Notes under the pieces: model-generated | Told to the model about the DNA's origin: nothing | The model's input: the letters and a program-made list of their open reading frames with translations, nothing else | Databases searched by the model: none | Translations under genes and position numbers: made by a program | Shown: piece by piece, positions 52,521 to 63,872 of the stretch | How the letters are laid out: each line of letters opens with the position of its first letter | How positions within the stretch are numbered: position 1 is the first letter of the stretch | Origin: Begonia masoniana | Lineage: Eukaryota > Streptophyta > Magnoliopsida > Cucurbitales > Begoniaceae | Length of the DNA: 64,000 nucleotides | NCBI GenBank assembly: GCA_022432975.1 | Contig: CM039508.1 | Coordinates: forward strand, 31,142,433-31,206,432 | Direction of reading: 5' to 3'

Positions 52521-52740
52521 CTCCTTGGCAGAGAGCTCGGAATCATAAGGGAGCACAACGTTGACAGTGAGCTTAGAAGGAATAGAAGAAGGCGTAGGAG
52601 GTCTAGGCTTCATGAAAGAGAGAGGGGTTTTAGGAGGATCAATATTGGGGATCACCTTCTTCCAAGACTCCGAAAAAGCCGAGTCCAGAGTCGGCGAGGC
52701 AGGTAGATCGGTGGAGAAAGGTCGAGCCCTAGCATTCGTG
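52521..52740 (-). pseudogene. Orphan first exon of mitochondrial ATP synthase delta-prime (epsilon homologue)
   Basis: The minus strand reads [18 protein letters not shown], then [35 protein letters not shown] and [13 protein letters not shown], closely matching the presequence end and start of the plant mitochondrial F1 delta-prime subunit. In the normal protein this leads into the beta-sandwich. It ends at a donor (AAGGAG|GTCTG, phase 0). The first part of the transit peptide with its ATG is missing, and a TGA lies in frame upstream, near 52,757. No later ATP synthase exons follow. It is a captured or stranded exon, 0.9 kb upstream of IPK2 on the same strand. A start at the internal Met (MKPRPP) is possible. 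Confidence 0.85.
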
Positions 52741-53934
52741 ACCGTTTGTTGACTGACGACGTGTCATCGGTTGACTCGTTTGTCTACTAATTGTCACATT
52801 GGATTTTTCATAAATTTGAATAAATTCATTTTTTAGAAAGATATCGTGAGGTTAATTGAAGAAAATAACATTGAGATTTTATCTCAAGAATTAGTCCGGA
52901 AAAAAGGTTCGATACCTAAAGAATTTGGTTTAATTCATAGCATGAGTATATTATATAAATTAAAGAAAATGTGGGGTTAAAGTGCAAATAGGGTGAAATT
53001 TGATAAAAGTAGGGAAAAGTTCAATCCAGATCCTAACGTATGGGGTCATTGGTCATTTGGTTCTTAATGTTTTTTTCTTATCCAATCAGACCCTAGCGTT
53101 TACACCGTTTGCAATTCAAACCCTCCGGTTAAATTTTGCATGTGACCTGCACATGTCTTGCTAAAACCCAAAAATACACCTTCTAAAATCTCCAATTTTC
53201 TCTCTCTCTCCTCACTTTTCTCTCTATATCGTCTTCTTTGGCTTCTCTTCTTCAAACTTTGAGTTTTCAGAAATCTCGGCCTTCGTTTCATCATTTCCAT
53301 GGCTACTTTGTTCATGATCATGAACATTACTAATCTAATGTTATTAGGCAATGCTATTCATAGATTTACTTTCTAATTTTTTATCATATGAGATTCATGA
53401 GCCAAGTTTTTCACTGTTCAAACATAATCTGTCCAACCGGACTCACTCGTGTAGTTTATTTTGCCCCTGTGGTCTTTTTGTCTCTCTCTCTCTCTCTCTC
53501 ACTTTCTTCCTCGTCTCCTCCGCTATAAACAAAGCCATCAGCGTTCTTCTTAAGCTTACCGAACGCGAAAACCACAGATTGACGAATCTTCCACTAGGTG
53601 GCTAGCTGCTCGTCCTAGACTTGATATCACCTCAGGTATACCAGATTAATGTTGATGACGATGTTTGATTTCAGTCTGTTTAAGCAGTTAGATGAAATTT
53701 AGAGAATGCCAAGTTATCGACTCACTAAATTTGTTTGGTGGGTTATTTTGATTTTATATGGGTTTTTTAGGAATCATTTTCTGTGTTTTGATTTCGTTTT
53801 TCTTTCGTCTTGAGTTGTGTTCATAGATTATTTTCTTCTTTTGGGGTTTATACAGAGTTCGGTTCCATTGCTGTTATTCTCTCATTTTTCAACATTTTCT
53901 GTTAAGTGTGTTCTTCTGTTCTGTTTTCTTATCA
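52741..53934. other. Intergenic, no supported gene
   Basis: AT-rich with CT microsatellites (53,480-53,500). Short frames at 53,100-53,605 show no known domain or convincing splice structure. Confidence 0.5.
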
Positions 53935-54738
53935 GGAGATTGGCCAGTTTGCAAACATTTAATTAACTCACTCACAACCTAAGAGTTCTACCCAACCAAC
54001 TCTCAAAACTACATTACTAAATCCTCAATCTCATAATCTTTTGTGGTGTAGGCCAATCGGCCAAAACACATGCCTACATACACTTACCTCGTGTCTTCAG
54101 TTTGGTTTCGTCAATGCTCAAGTTCCTTCTTGACTTGTATACCTAAAGCATGTCAATCAACAAGATTCATAAAAATTCACTTAACAACCTAATTTTCGGA
54201 ATTCCATTCAAATCAACAACAAATTTCAAAATCTCATAACTTTTGCTATATATAATCAAATTCGATAATTCTTGAGGCTATGGAATCCTTAAGGAGTCTC
54301 AGATTTCCGTCCCAGAAATCTCCTCGAATGTTTCTATCTGTCTTTATCTGAAACATTGGCTTTCAGATGCCAAAGAAAGGTTGTCCAATGCATGAGAATT
54401 GCATGGATGGTTGTTTCTTGACTGATGGAATATACTCGTGTCAAGAAATGAACTTTATCCGAAAGAGATTATCTGGTCAAACTCTATGAACATTGTCAAA
54501 TGTTGTAGTTAACAAAGGGAGGAAATGAAATCTATAAATAACCCCTTGCTCCATCTTCCATGGAACATCACGGCTTCAAGCAACATACTTTGTTCTTTGC
54601 TCCTCTTTTCATCTCATTCTTCTTTAAAACCATCTCTCTCTCTCTCTCGTGACAAAACCCTAGGCAACAAAGATATGGAAGGAACAAGAAACATGCCCAT
54701 TCAACCTCCAACCTATGGCAATGTTATCACATTGTGAA
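53935..54738 (-). mobile_element. LTR fragment related to the families at 12 kb and 27 kb
   Basis: Contains CTACCCAACCAA, GTGTAGGCCAATCGGCC and CACTTACCTCGTGTC in the same order as the LTRs at 12,140-12,250 and 27,525-27,640, so the minus strand has the AGGTAAGT donor followed by GGCCTACACC. Neither end is recognisable. The right side is cut by the segmental duplication at 54,739; 54,360-54,738 may be unrelated. Confidence 0.6.
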
Positions 54739-56262
54739 CAATTTATCCTCAAACAAGAGTTTACTAATACAAACACTAACTAAGCTAAAATCCACACCAT
54801 ACATCAATTGAGCTAAACTACAGCACCCAAGTCACATAATTGAAGAATGAGAATTCCTCACAAGTAATTGAACTAAAGGAGAACGGGCTACCAAATCCAA
54901 GTTACATAGCAACAGCTGACTTGAAGTTATTTGTAGATTGCAGGTGAATAATAAATAAGAAACAGTTCAAAAGCAATCACGCACTGAACAAGTGTGAAAT
55001 TTGCAACAAACAATGAAACATCCAGTGGTGAAATTTTGGCTACCTTATAGTTAGATTTCGATACAACCAAAACTTTTCAAACCAAACTTCCGTCCGCTTC
55101 AACTAATATTAATTTAATCCTTTTTTTATATATCTAATCTCCACAATATCCATCCAACAATTAAAAATGTACCAGTTATCGAGAGATTAAATTAAAATCT
55201 AAACTGGGTGACATCCGATTATAAAAAAACTTAACTAATATGATTTTGAGAATTATGTTTGTTTGACACCTGAAGGAGCTATCTGCAACCAAACGAAAAA
55301 GTATGAGTGAGCTGGAATAAAAACATAATTGTATCCACATAAATCACAGTTAATTAGTTTATCTGTGGCCATATTCAGTTCATTGACTACTATTTCTTGA
55401 TGTAGGTGAAAGAAACAACCTTAGTGGGGCTTTAACAAAACCATAAGGAATATGCTGGTTAAGTGGCAGAGAAAGGTTCAAATTTTAATATTTGTTGATA
55501 TTTTTTTCCATAAAACATAAGCATGAACAATTGATTTTAATTTAAGCCAAGAAGTTGCCAGTTAATTTTCTAATCAATCACATGAAAACCCACCTTGAAT
55601 TCAACTGATCCCAGCAATTTATCAGAATCAGAATTGAAAAAATATATATCCAAAGCAGGTAAAATATGCTTGTTAGTAGGTCTTCAAATAATAAAAAATA
55701 ACATAGCTCCCCTTCTCTTTACGATGAGTCATGTGGGCATTATCCGCACCAAACAGTTTGGATAGAATGCGGCAGTAGTAATTTGTGGATTTTAATACCG
55801 TTCTTCACCCATCCTTTTAGAGATTCAGATTGAAGGGAATAGTAGCGTTTTCGAGCTAAAATTAGAAAATGATCGCAAAAGCTGAGAAATTAAGAGTTCC
55901 AAAAAAAGCACCAATGGATTTCCAGATGCGGGTGTTGAAGCGGCAGCTCTCGTCTCCCCCGTCCACCATTCCCTCAACTGGGTGTATTAGGGGGTTTTGT
56001 TAGTTCTAGGAGTCAGGGAATTTTTCTTTAGCATTGCTGATTGTAAATTGTGAGCAGTGGGTTTGAATAAATATAGGACATAAATTCGAGTGAATGTAGA
56101 TCGAGAGGCAGCTCATGCCCAAAAACAAACATTTCGCAGAAATCAAGCAAATGACACGAACAGTAACAAAAGAAAAAGGAAAGAAAGGAATCGGATCGGA
56201 TCGGGGGAGAAGAGGTAAAAGCGAGACGCAGTGAAGGAAAACAAAAGAGAGATAAGAGAGGG

Positions 56263-56379
56263 AGGGAACCTGCGTAGACGGAGGAACAGCAGCAGCAGCA
56301 GCAGCAGCAGAAGAGTTGGCTTGAGAAGCAATTAAACTCTGGGTAACGAAAGAAAGGCAGAGAAGTATTTCAATTTATA
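56263..56379 (-). promoter_or_regulatory. Duplicated PAC1 promoter and leader exon
   Basis: Keeps the TATA box (TATAAAT, 56,379-56,373), the leader exon with an expanded CTG run, and the donor CTACGCAG|GTTCCC (about 56,270). The PAC1 coding exon is absent from this copy; reading on along the minus strand leads toward the ATP synthase fragment and IPK2. Confidence 0.65.
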
Positions 56380-59040
56380 GGCTCTTCAATCTGGCCTAGG
56401 ACTTGACCATTTTGCCCCCACTCTTTTCATTATGTTACAAGTGAACTAGGTGGTAGGGTTTAGGCCTAAACACAAACTTGTGTTTTCAGATGTTGGGATT
56501 GTGCCTAAAAATAGTTTCACTTCAAACTCTTCTGCAAGAAGCTAGTACAAGATGTCACCTGGTGAAAGTTCCTTCGTGGAACACGCTTGTATCTGCATTA
56601 ATGGAGAGCAAGCCGAATCCTGAATCTGAAAAATCTAGAGTTATGCATACTTTGTACAGAATATAATTATGTTATTTCATAATTCTAATTAGGAAAATAA
56701 TTTATGTTATTTCATAATTCTAGCTACACCCATTTAAATAAGCTTAATTTTATATTGTATAGAATATCTAATCGACCATAATCCTATCAAATAAAACATT
56801 CTAAAATTTCCTAATAAATAAGGATACTCAAATATTAGAATACATAGAATATATTTTCTATCGAGACTGTCAAACTAATAAAATCACAACTCATTTGACA
56901 AAAAATAACCCATCAAAGAAGGAAGACTATGCATAGACGTAAGCCTACTTATATCAGATCATCAAAGAATAGATTAATCAGAGTACAGTGAAACCTCATC
57001 TGGCCATGGATCCTTCCAACCCTCCTGTAAATCTAATCTAGGCAAAGGAGCTGTATGCACGCTCTCGGTTACTTCCACAACCAATCCATCACTTGTCTCT
57101 TCTAGGTTTCTTTCTGAATCGCTTTCACAACCTGTATCAATAAATATATTTAGCAGAAAAGGAGTATCATGCAAGCAGTTTATTCAATAAGTAAATTTTA
57201 TCCCCCAGGAGCTCCAAACAAAATGGCAATTTTAGATGAACAAAACAAATTTTGAACTATGAACTATGAGCAAATTAGACAATGTCATTAACAATTTATT
57301 AAGAGACCCATGTGACTACGTGAGCCTGCATAATCAAACTTCCCTCCTCTTGACTCTCTTTAACTAGTCAACGGCAACCGAGGTCCCTCCTCTCTCTCTC
57401 TCTCTCTCTACTCTTCCATAGGGAAAAATCTTTTTGAGACTGATCTAATCTAATTACAACTGAACCTACGTAGAGCAGTAGAAAAAAGAGAAGAAGATGT
57501 AGAATAAGGATGAAAAATGGGGTTGGTAGACTAGAGGAAGAGAAAAGGAAGCAGCTGGATTTGAGAGAGGAGGGGAGGCGGCTGCAACCAATTGGAGAAA
57601 GAGAAAGAGAGCTTTCTAGTTCTCTCACAGTACAAAATTTAGGTTTTATTTGGTCCAAATAAAAATATTATGTTCTCATTTGACGATGCTTTCTAAGTTT
57701 AATGTTAAGTTTGCAATCTAACAAGGAAAAAAGAAAAGACCTGAAGGGGATTGTGGTGCAACTTTTAGGACACCCATGGATTGCTCTGAAGCGCAGGATA
57801 GTCGCTGGCCATTGAAATACTTTGTGATCGAGCAAGTTCCCTACTAGAGGATATCACATAATCAGAAACACGGCAGCTGCATTAAAAACGACTAGGTACT
57901 TGGTCATATTTGAGATCAGACTTGATCCAACCAGTGAGTGTTGTATAATGCTTTTCGACAGTACCTTTCTAGGTGTGACTAAGGGGAAAAATTAATTGAC
58001 TTCCAAAATAGAACAGTAGATAAATGGACAAGTAGTCCCTCAAAATAATAGTTCAAAGATCTAAATTAACAAAAGACCCTGCCTTTTTGAACGAAAAGGA
58101 AATGGAAAGTTTTCCAAAAGGTTGATGTTAAAAAAATGAGTGGTAAAAAATATATGACAGTTCTATGAGCTTATTTTTCAGTTAAAAGAACCCAAGAAAA
58201 TGATAATCTGGGTGACATTAATTAGTATGTCTTAATAAAAAAAGTGTAACTCATTTAAAATATATCACATAGCTCTTTAGAGTTCTTTCAGATATCAACT
58301 AATTGCTCGATCAAGAAAGTTTGTGGACCTTTTAATGACATAAAATTATACTATAAACACAAAAACAAAAGAGAAATTATGGACTTACAGATGGTATGGT
58401 AACCATTTTACTAGCAGAAACAGAAAGGCCAGTGACTCCCCATCTACCGTTTAGATTTGCCTGACTCTTACCATTGTATGAGCCCAGGAACTCACGCAAA
58501 CCAGAGTGAAATAGATTTAGAGCATCTTCTTGAATCTTTGCAGCCCCATATCTCAGGGGGCACGATTTAGTAGGAAAGTTCTTATGCAAATGAGAATCAT
58601 TAGACTGCACCATAGATAACAAATATCAAATAAGAAAAGAGGACAGCATGTAGAAAAGAATCAAATAACTTTATTCATTGATCCAATGTTACAAAAGCAA
58701 ACATGTTTATAGGAGATTTAAGTACCACATATGCTCGAGGATGTAATGTAACACCCCAATTTAAAAATCTCCAATTTGAAACCTTAATTTTGGAAACCCT
58801 AAAATTTTCCCCAAAATTAATTTTGAAATCGAGCGTTAAATCAGAATTTTAAAATTTAAAACATATTAATTGAAAACTTAAATATCGCGGAAGCTTTGAT
58901 AATTAATTTGTCTAAATCTTGAAACCATCGCATATTTAAAACATTTAATGAAACTTTATTTAATGATAAAAATTCAACACAATTATTCAAATTCTCAAAT
59001 TTAAATAAGTTTTAAATATCATTTGAAAAACTAAAGCATA

Positions 59041-59150
59041 CTAGTTTAAATCATTTCCCTTGAAATCATCAATATGTTCTTCATCTGTATGCTCGCTTGC
59101 AACTAGAAGGTTATCAATTGCAGCAATTTCTTCCTCAGACAAAAACTCAC
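59041..59150 (-). other. Putative acidic mini-exon, outer family 1 element
   Basis: After TTGTGATGTAG|GT the minus strand reads EFLSEEEIAAIDNLLVASEH, then acidic residues to a stop at 59,041-59,043. In length and sequence it matches the intronic copy at 46,119-46,228. Confidence 0.5.
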
Positions 59151-59385
59151 CTACATCACAAGTTAAAACAAAACAGTGAGAAAAATTCAGTAAGTGGAAA
59201 TACGTGCAAAACTTTTACTTTTACCGAATCCTGTTAAGACTTAGCCATCTCATTGTCGTTCAGGGTTCGTCATCTTTTACTTTTAATTTTAACGATCAAG
59301 CTCACCATCTCACTGTCGTTCAGGCTTTTGCTATCAAGTTAAAACATATGCTCAAGCTCACCATCTCACTGTCGTTCAGGCTTTT

Positions 59386-60972
59386 TGTAACACATCAAAA
59401 ACGTGCAGAAAACCTAAGGAAGGAAAATTTTTCCTCCAGCTGAAAGATTTTGAAATTTTAGGCGACGAAATTGAAAATCTAAGAGGGAGAAACGTGAAAA
59501 ATTGGAAGAGCTTCCCCTATAAATTGGGTAGCTCGGTGAAGGGGAAACTCACACCAAAGAAATCGAGCTCTTACCTCGCCAGAAATCGCCAAACCCCTCT
59601 CGGCCGAACTCCTCTCCGGCGAAACCTTCCTCGGGCAAACCTTGCTCGTTGTTCGGCGCTCATCTGGCCGAACTCTCGCCGGCCGATCTTCGACCTCCGA
59701 CTCCCTCTCCCTCGGTCACGCTCTCCCTCTCGCTCCGGCCCTCTCTCCCTTTCTCTCTGCTCTCCCTCGCGAAGAAGAAGAAGGAACAGAGAGGAAGAGG
59801 GTTTTGTTTTTAAAAAGTGAACCAAACCGGTTCATTTAATCACAAACCGAACCGGTCAGCTCGAACCCAACTCAGCCTAAACCGAACCAGAATAGTAACA
59901 TCAAACCAAACCGGGCACTGTTCACAACCGGCAATGTTCATCCGAACCAAACCGAACCCGAACCGACCCGAATTTTGACCCGACTCAAATTTCGACCCGA
60001 ACCGATCTACAATTTTACCGGTAGAAATTTCTGAAAGTTGTCCGAATCGATTTAATTCGATCATATCCGACCTACGAGCCACGAAATTATTTGGAATTTC
60101 AGAAAATCCCGATAATCCTACTCGCTCAGAATTCAGGTAAGTGAAAGTACAATTTTTCTAATATTTTGGCTACGGCCCTACATCACAATAAATTATGTTA
60201 TTTTCTTAATTACACGATTTGTTATGTGAGCACTCATATGTAGACATTGTTATAGAATAATTTAAAAGATAAAATTTGTAGGACATTTGCATGTGTATGA
60301 AAATGATGGAATTGACGGAAAAGCTACGAGCTTAAAAGTAAAAGAGGTGACAACACCTGATTAAAAGTAAAAGAGGTGGCAACACCTACCTAAAAGTAAA
60401 AGATGACGAAGCCATGATGGCCAAGTCTTAAAAGATGGTTCAGGAATGAGTTCCAACCAGTATGTAACAGTTAACAGGATTCGGTAAAAAGTACATGTTT
60501 TGTAACTGCACGTATTCTCGCTTACTGAGATTATTTCTCACCGTTTTGTAAATTGTGATGTAGGTGAATTTTTATCTGAGGAAGAAATGACTCTGATCGA
60601 GAACCCTCCAGAGGCAAATGAGTATACAGAAGAATGATATGATTTTAAGAAATGGTGTAATTCAGTATGGTTATGTTTTCGAGGATATTTCACGTTTTTA
60701 CTGTTGAAAACTTTGAATAAGTTTTATTGGATTTTATAAAATTTATGATTTATTAATTATGTTGTTTTTAATGATTACCCATTTAATTATGTTTAAATTT
60801 TAATCTTCCGCACATTTAATGTTTCAATAATGATCGAAAGAGAATTTCAAAATATTATAGAATTAGAGTTTTAACGCTCGAATTTAAATTGATAAAAGAT
60901 TTGGGGAAAATTTTTAGGGTTTCCAAATTAGGGTTTCAAATTGGGGATTTTAAAAAGATTCGGGGCGTTACA
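59386..60972 (+). mobile_element. Nested solo-LTR-like element, family 1, TSD CTTTT
   Basis: Begins TGTAACACATC, ends CGGGGCGTTACA and is flanked by CTTTT on both sides (59,381-59,385 and 60,973-60,977). Removing it restores the CAGGCTTTTGCTATCG sequence seen in other family members (reverse complement near 45,865-45,920). 1,587 bp. Opposite orientation to its host element, so the two form a large inverted pair (58,747-59,380 against 60,300-60,972). Donor TTCAG|GTAAGTG at 60,136/60,137, acceptor ATTGTGATGTAG at 60,563. Confidence 0.93.
60564..60637 (+). other. Putative acidic mini-exon, nested family 1 element
   Basis: GT then EFLSEEEMTLIENPPEANEY, TEE and TGA at 60,635. In the frame joined by splicing, the upstream exon is open for about 36 codons before the donor, back to a TAG near 60,022. 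That is the longest continuous frame in this set. Confidence 0.5.
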
Positions 60973-63452
60973 CTTTTGCTATCGCATTTTCCGTCAATTC
61001 CCTTTTACTTTTTCATACACATGCAAATAACCTATCCATTTTATCTTTTAAACTATTCTATGTCAATATTCTAACATACGTGCTCAATCATTGAAAACAT
61101 GTGATAAAATAAAACAATAATAAAATAATATAAATATCTTGTGATGTAGGGCCGTAGCCAAAACTTGTATTTACACTTACTTGGATTTCGAGTAGTGTGT
61201 GTTTATCGGGATAGACCAAAATTATATCGTTGTGTTATCGGGTCGAATCGGATTGGTTAGATCGGTTTGGATCGAATCGGACGGTTCCAAAATATTTCTG
61301 CCTAATTCGAATATCAAAATTAAAATCTCACTTAAATTATTCCAACTTAAAAAGATTTTGGGCAGAAATTGCTTACCGGTTAAATTTTCGATCGGTCCGG
61401 ATAGAATCGGGTCGAAAATCGAGTCGGGTCGGGTCTGAGTGAACAGTACTGGGTCGGGTGAACAGTACCGGGCCGGGTCGGTTCGCTGTTGGTTCGGGTC
61501 AGTTCGGTTTGGTTCGGGTCAGGTCAGCTGGTTTGGTTCGGGCTGGGCTGAACCGATTCTGGTTGGATTGCTGGGTTGGCCCGGTTCTGTTTTAATAACA
61601 GAACCTCTTCTTCCTCTGCGTCATTCGTCCTTTGAAAGAGAGAAAGAGAGTGAATGAGAGACAGAAAGAGATCGAGTGACAGAGCGAGATTCAGAGAGGG
61701 AGATCGATCGAGGGCAGCGACGGAGAGATGAAAAGAGAGAGAGAACACTTACTCCGGAGATAGGTCGTCGATGGAGGCCGAGAGGGTTTCGTCGGAGTTC
61801 GGCTGCCAGAGAGGAAGCTTCGTCGGAGCTCGGATGAGCAGTGGTCGGAGACGAGGTAAGTTCTTTCTTCCTTCTGAAGAACTCGAGAGGGAGAGCTATG
61901 GGATGATTTCACCATCACCCGAAGGCTCTATTTATAGAGGAGGGGGTCACCTTGCGATTCCCGCGAAATCCGAAACTGCTCGGATTTTCTGAGCTGATTC
62001 TTGATCGCCGCCTGAAAATCAGCTGGGAGTGCGTTCAATTGATGCAGAACGTTTTCCATTAGAAGTCCAGGTTCATCCCAGATTTCTTGTAAAATCCAAC
62101 TAAAAATCGGGTTGCTGCGGGAATTCAGCAATCCAATTTGAACTTTGATTTTCCCTCTGTTTTTGGTGAATTTATGGGCTAGATTCATTAGATTTGTTTC
62201 CCCAAAATCCGAATTTGAGTGATTGCATTCTGATTTGGAAATTTTGAAATAAATTTTAGGTTAACTTTGATTTGGGAAATTTGAATCTTGGATTGATTTA
62301 GGGATTTCCGAATTTTGATTTTCAATAATAATCCCCAATTGTTACATGTAATGTAAGCGTGTGAGCAATACGCTTGTTATCATCAAAATCACATTGCAGT
62401 CGTTCACTCAATTCTTGACAAAGCTCATCAAGCCAATGTTGAACCTGAATTCAAGGAACACATAAGGTGATGAGCACCTTATAACCATAACCATGCCAAG
62501 AACTCTAAATTCAGAAATTTAGGAGTTTAAGCTTCCACATATCATGTCCCCAAAAAAATAGAAAAAGGGTTGCAAAAGTTTGTTCAGTCCACTTTTCGAA
62601 TCATCAATTGCACCACACATTTTCCATATCAATCGCATAAAAAATTTTGTAGCCTCGCTTCTTTACTTTAAAACAATGTTCACAGAGACTTCAGAGCTTA
62701 ATAGACATCTTTATACAATTAATATTTCTTCCTCTCGTTGCATCTGGTTAAAGCATGTTGACAGTAAACATGCTGTCACTTTTGCATGGATGCTGATAAA
62801 TAATATTTTTAACAGCTCAGGCTCTCTCAGCATCAATATTAGACAAGTGACATCACATTTACACCATAGCATAAGAGAACAAATATAACATTTATGAAGT
62901 GATTTTACCCTTTTTTCTAAAACATTTTCTCATCAATCAAATTTAGCATGTAAATAACAGCCTCGGATAAGATTCTTCCAAAAGAAGCTTCTTGATCACT
63001 ACCTGTTTCATTATATGATGCAGTTAATGAATCGTGTATCAACACATTTGAGTCTTCAAAAATATAAACATCTAAGATTGCTGACAAGTAATCAAAAGCT
63101 GTAATCTATAAAGTTCATCAACATACAGGGGCTGACATGCATTCCTTTTTGTTTTTTTTGTGAGAACATCTAGCGTGCATTCTTTAAAAGCAAATCATGC
63201 AAGAACTCTACTTGAAGAATGTCACAAAGTAAAACTGTTCGGCCTTCCCATAAATTCAGGTTGAAGTTTTATTTCAACATTTAGAATTGTTAGCTTGAAT
63301 ATGATTGTATTTCAGGAAGAGTAGATATAGTTTGCATAAAGAAACCATCTAATGGGAAACCAATTTTCTTACAGAAGAAATGGTCTTCAAAGCTCTAAGG
63401 CCAGGAAATGTCTCCCTGAACCATACTCGCGTAAAGGCGCTGCTCACTTCTA

Positions 63453-63489
<37 letters not shown>
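63453..63489. repeat. Poly-A run, 37 nt, at the end of the duplicated segment
   Basis: An abrupt join of truncated POLH exon 8 sequence, 37 A, then six C and unrelated sequence. Its character resembles the homopolymer junctions at the left of the window. Confidence 0.9.
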
Positions 63490-63491
<2 letters not shown>

Positions 63492-63559
63492 CCCCGAAAA
63501 AATTGAAAAACATGGGCTCCCACGAGTCACTAAACTTCACTCATCTTAGCGCCCAGAGA
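63490..63559. other. Short unassigned stretch
   Basis: No recognised similarity to the POLH intron expected here; marks the end of the duplication. Confidence 0.5.
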
Positions 63560-63772
63560 GTAGGAGACACATCCGGTGAAATACAGAAGACATCATCCCG
63601 GTGACGTCATCCGATAACTTGCATCACCTGAAGCACCACACTACATCCTCCTGAACAGTGTATAACCCTCACCGATAGACCCACTTAACTCCTTAACTAT
63701 ATCCTGCGATGAGAACATCCACCGTGAGACATAACCTTCCAACTTCATCCTCCATTGACATAACATTCATAC
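63560..63772. repeat. Degenerate CATCCGG/TGACGTCA array
   Basis: Words such as ACATCATCCCGGTGACGTCATCCG link it to the arrays at 5,755-6,360 and 14,441-16,060. Runs into an N gap, so it is probably the edge of another LTR with this repeat. Confidence 0.7.
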
Positions 63773-63872
63773 NNNNNNNNNNNNNNNNNNNNNNNNNNNN
63801 NNNNNNNNNNNNNNNNNNNNNNNNNNNNNNNNNNNNNNNNNNNNNNNNNNNNNNNNNNNNNNNNNNNNNNNN
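63773..63872. other. Assembly gap, 100 N
   Basis: Exactly 100 N, gap of unknown size. Confidence 0.99.

Larger units (their letters stand above)
58747..62346 (-). mobile_element. Outer solo-LTR-like element, family 1, in duplicated POLH exon 9, TSD TGTAA
   Basis: Plus-strand ends are TGTAACACCCC (58,747) and ATTGTTACA (62,346), flanked by TGTAA on both sides. The undisrupted target is visible at 41,364-41,373 in the original copy, which confirms the borders exactly. About 2.0 kb once the nested element and its duplication are removed. On the minus strand: a TATAAATAG (near 61,930), a donor CCAA|GTAAGTG at 61,181/61,180, CCTACATCACAAG (61,150-61,138), an acceptor CTTGTGATGTAG at 59,151 and an acidic mini-exon. 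No protein-coding retroviral genes. Confidence 0.93.
54739..63450. repeat. Direct segmental duplication of 35,940-42,465
   Basis: 54,739-56,510 matches 35,940-37,714 (PAC1 leader intron, first exon and promoter). At 56,507-56,511 it jumps to the equivalent of about 39,115, sharing the short word TAAAAA with both sides. 56,511-58,746 matches to 41,364, and after a 3.6-kb insertion 62,347-63,450 matches to about 42,465. Same orientation, with scattered substitutions and small indels throughout. The 18.8-kb offset places POLH exons 1-8 and IPK2 between the copies. Confidence 0.95.
56995..63450 (-). pseudogene. Partial duplicate of POLH (exons 8-12), disrupted
   Basis: Copies of POLH exon 12 (57,131-56,995), exon 11 (about 57,840-57,741, three bases shorter at its donor), exon 10 (58,604-58,389, same length and open) and exon 9 split by a mobile element (62,441-62,352 and 58,746-58,731). 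The last piece is a truncated exon 8 (from about 63,450 to 63,379), with a one-base deletion and altered sequence before a poly-A run. Exons 13-14 were deleted at the 56,510 junction, and exons 1-7 with the catalytic residues are absent. It cannot encode a polymerase. Exons 10 and 12 remain open frames with substitutions, consistent with a duplication of moderate age. Confidence 0.93.

Noticed and set aside
53100..53605. Short frames on both strands
   Set aside because: No domain, no consistent splice sites, CT-rich low complexity.
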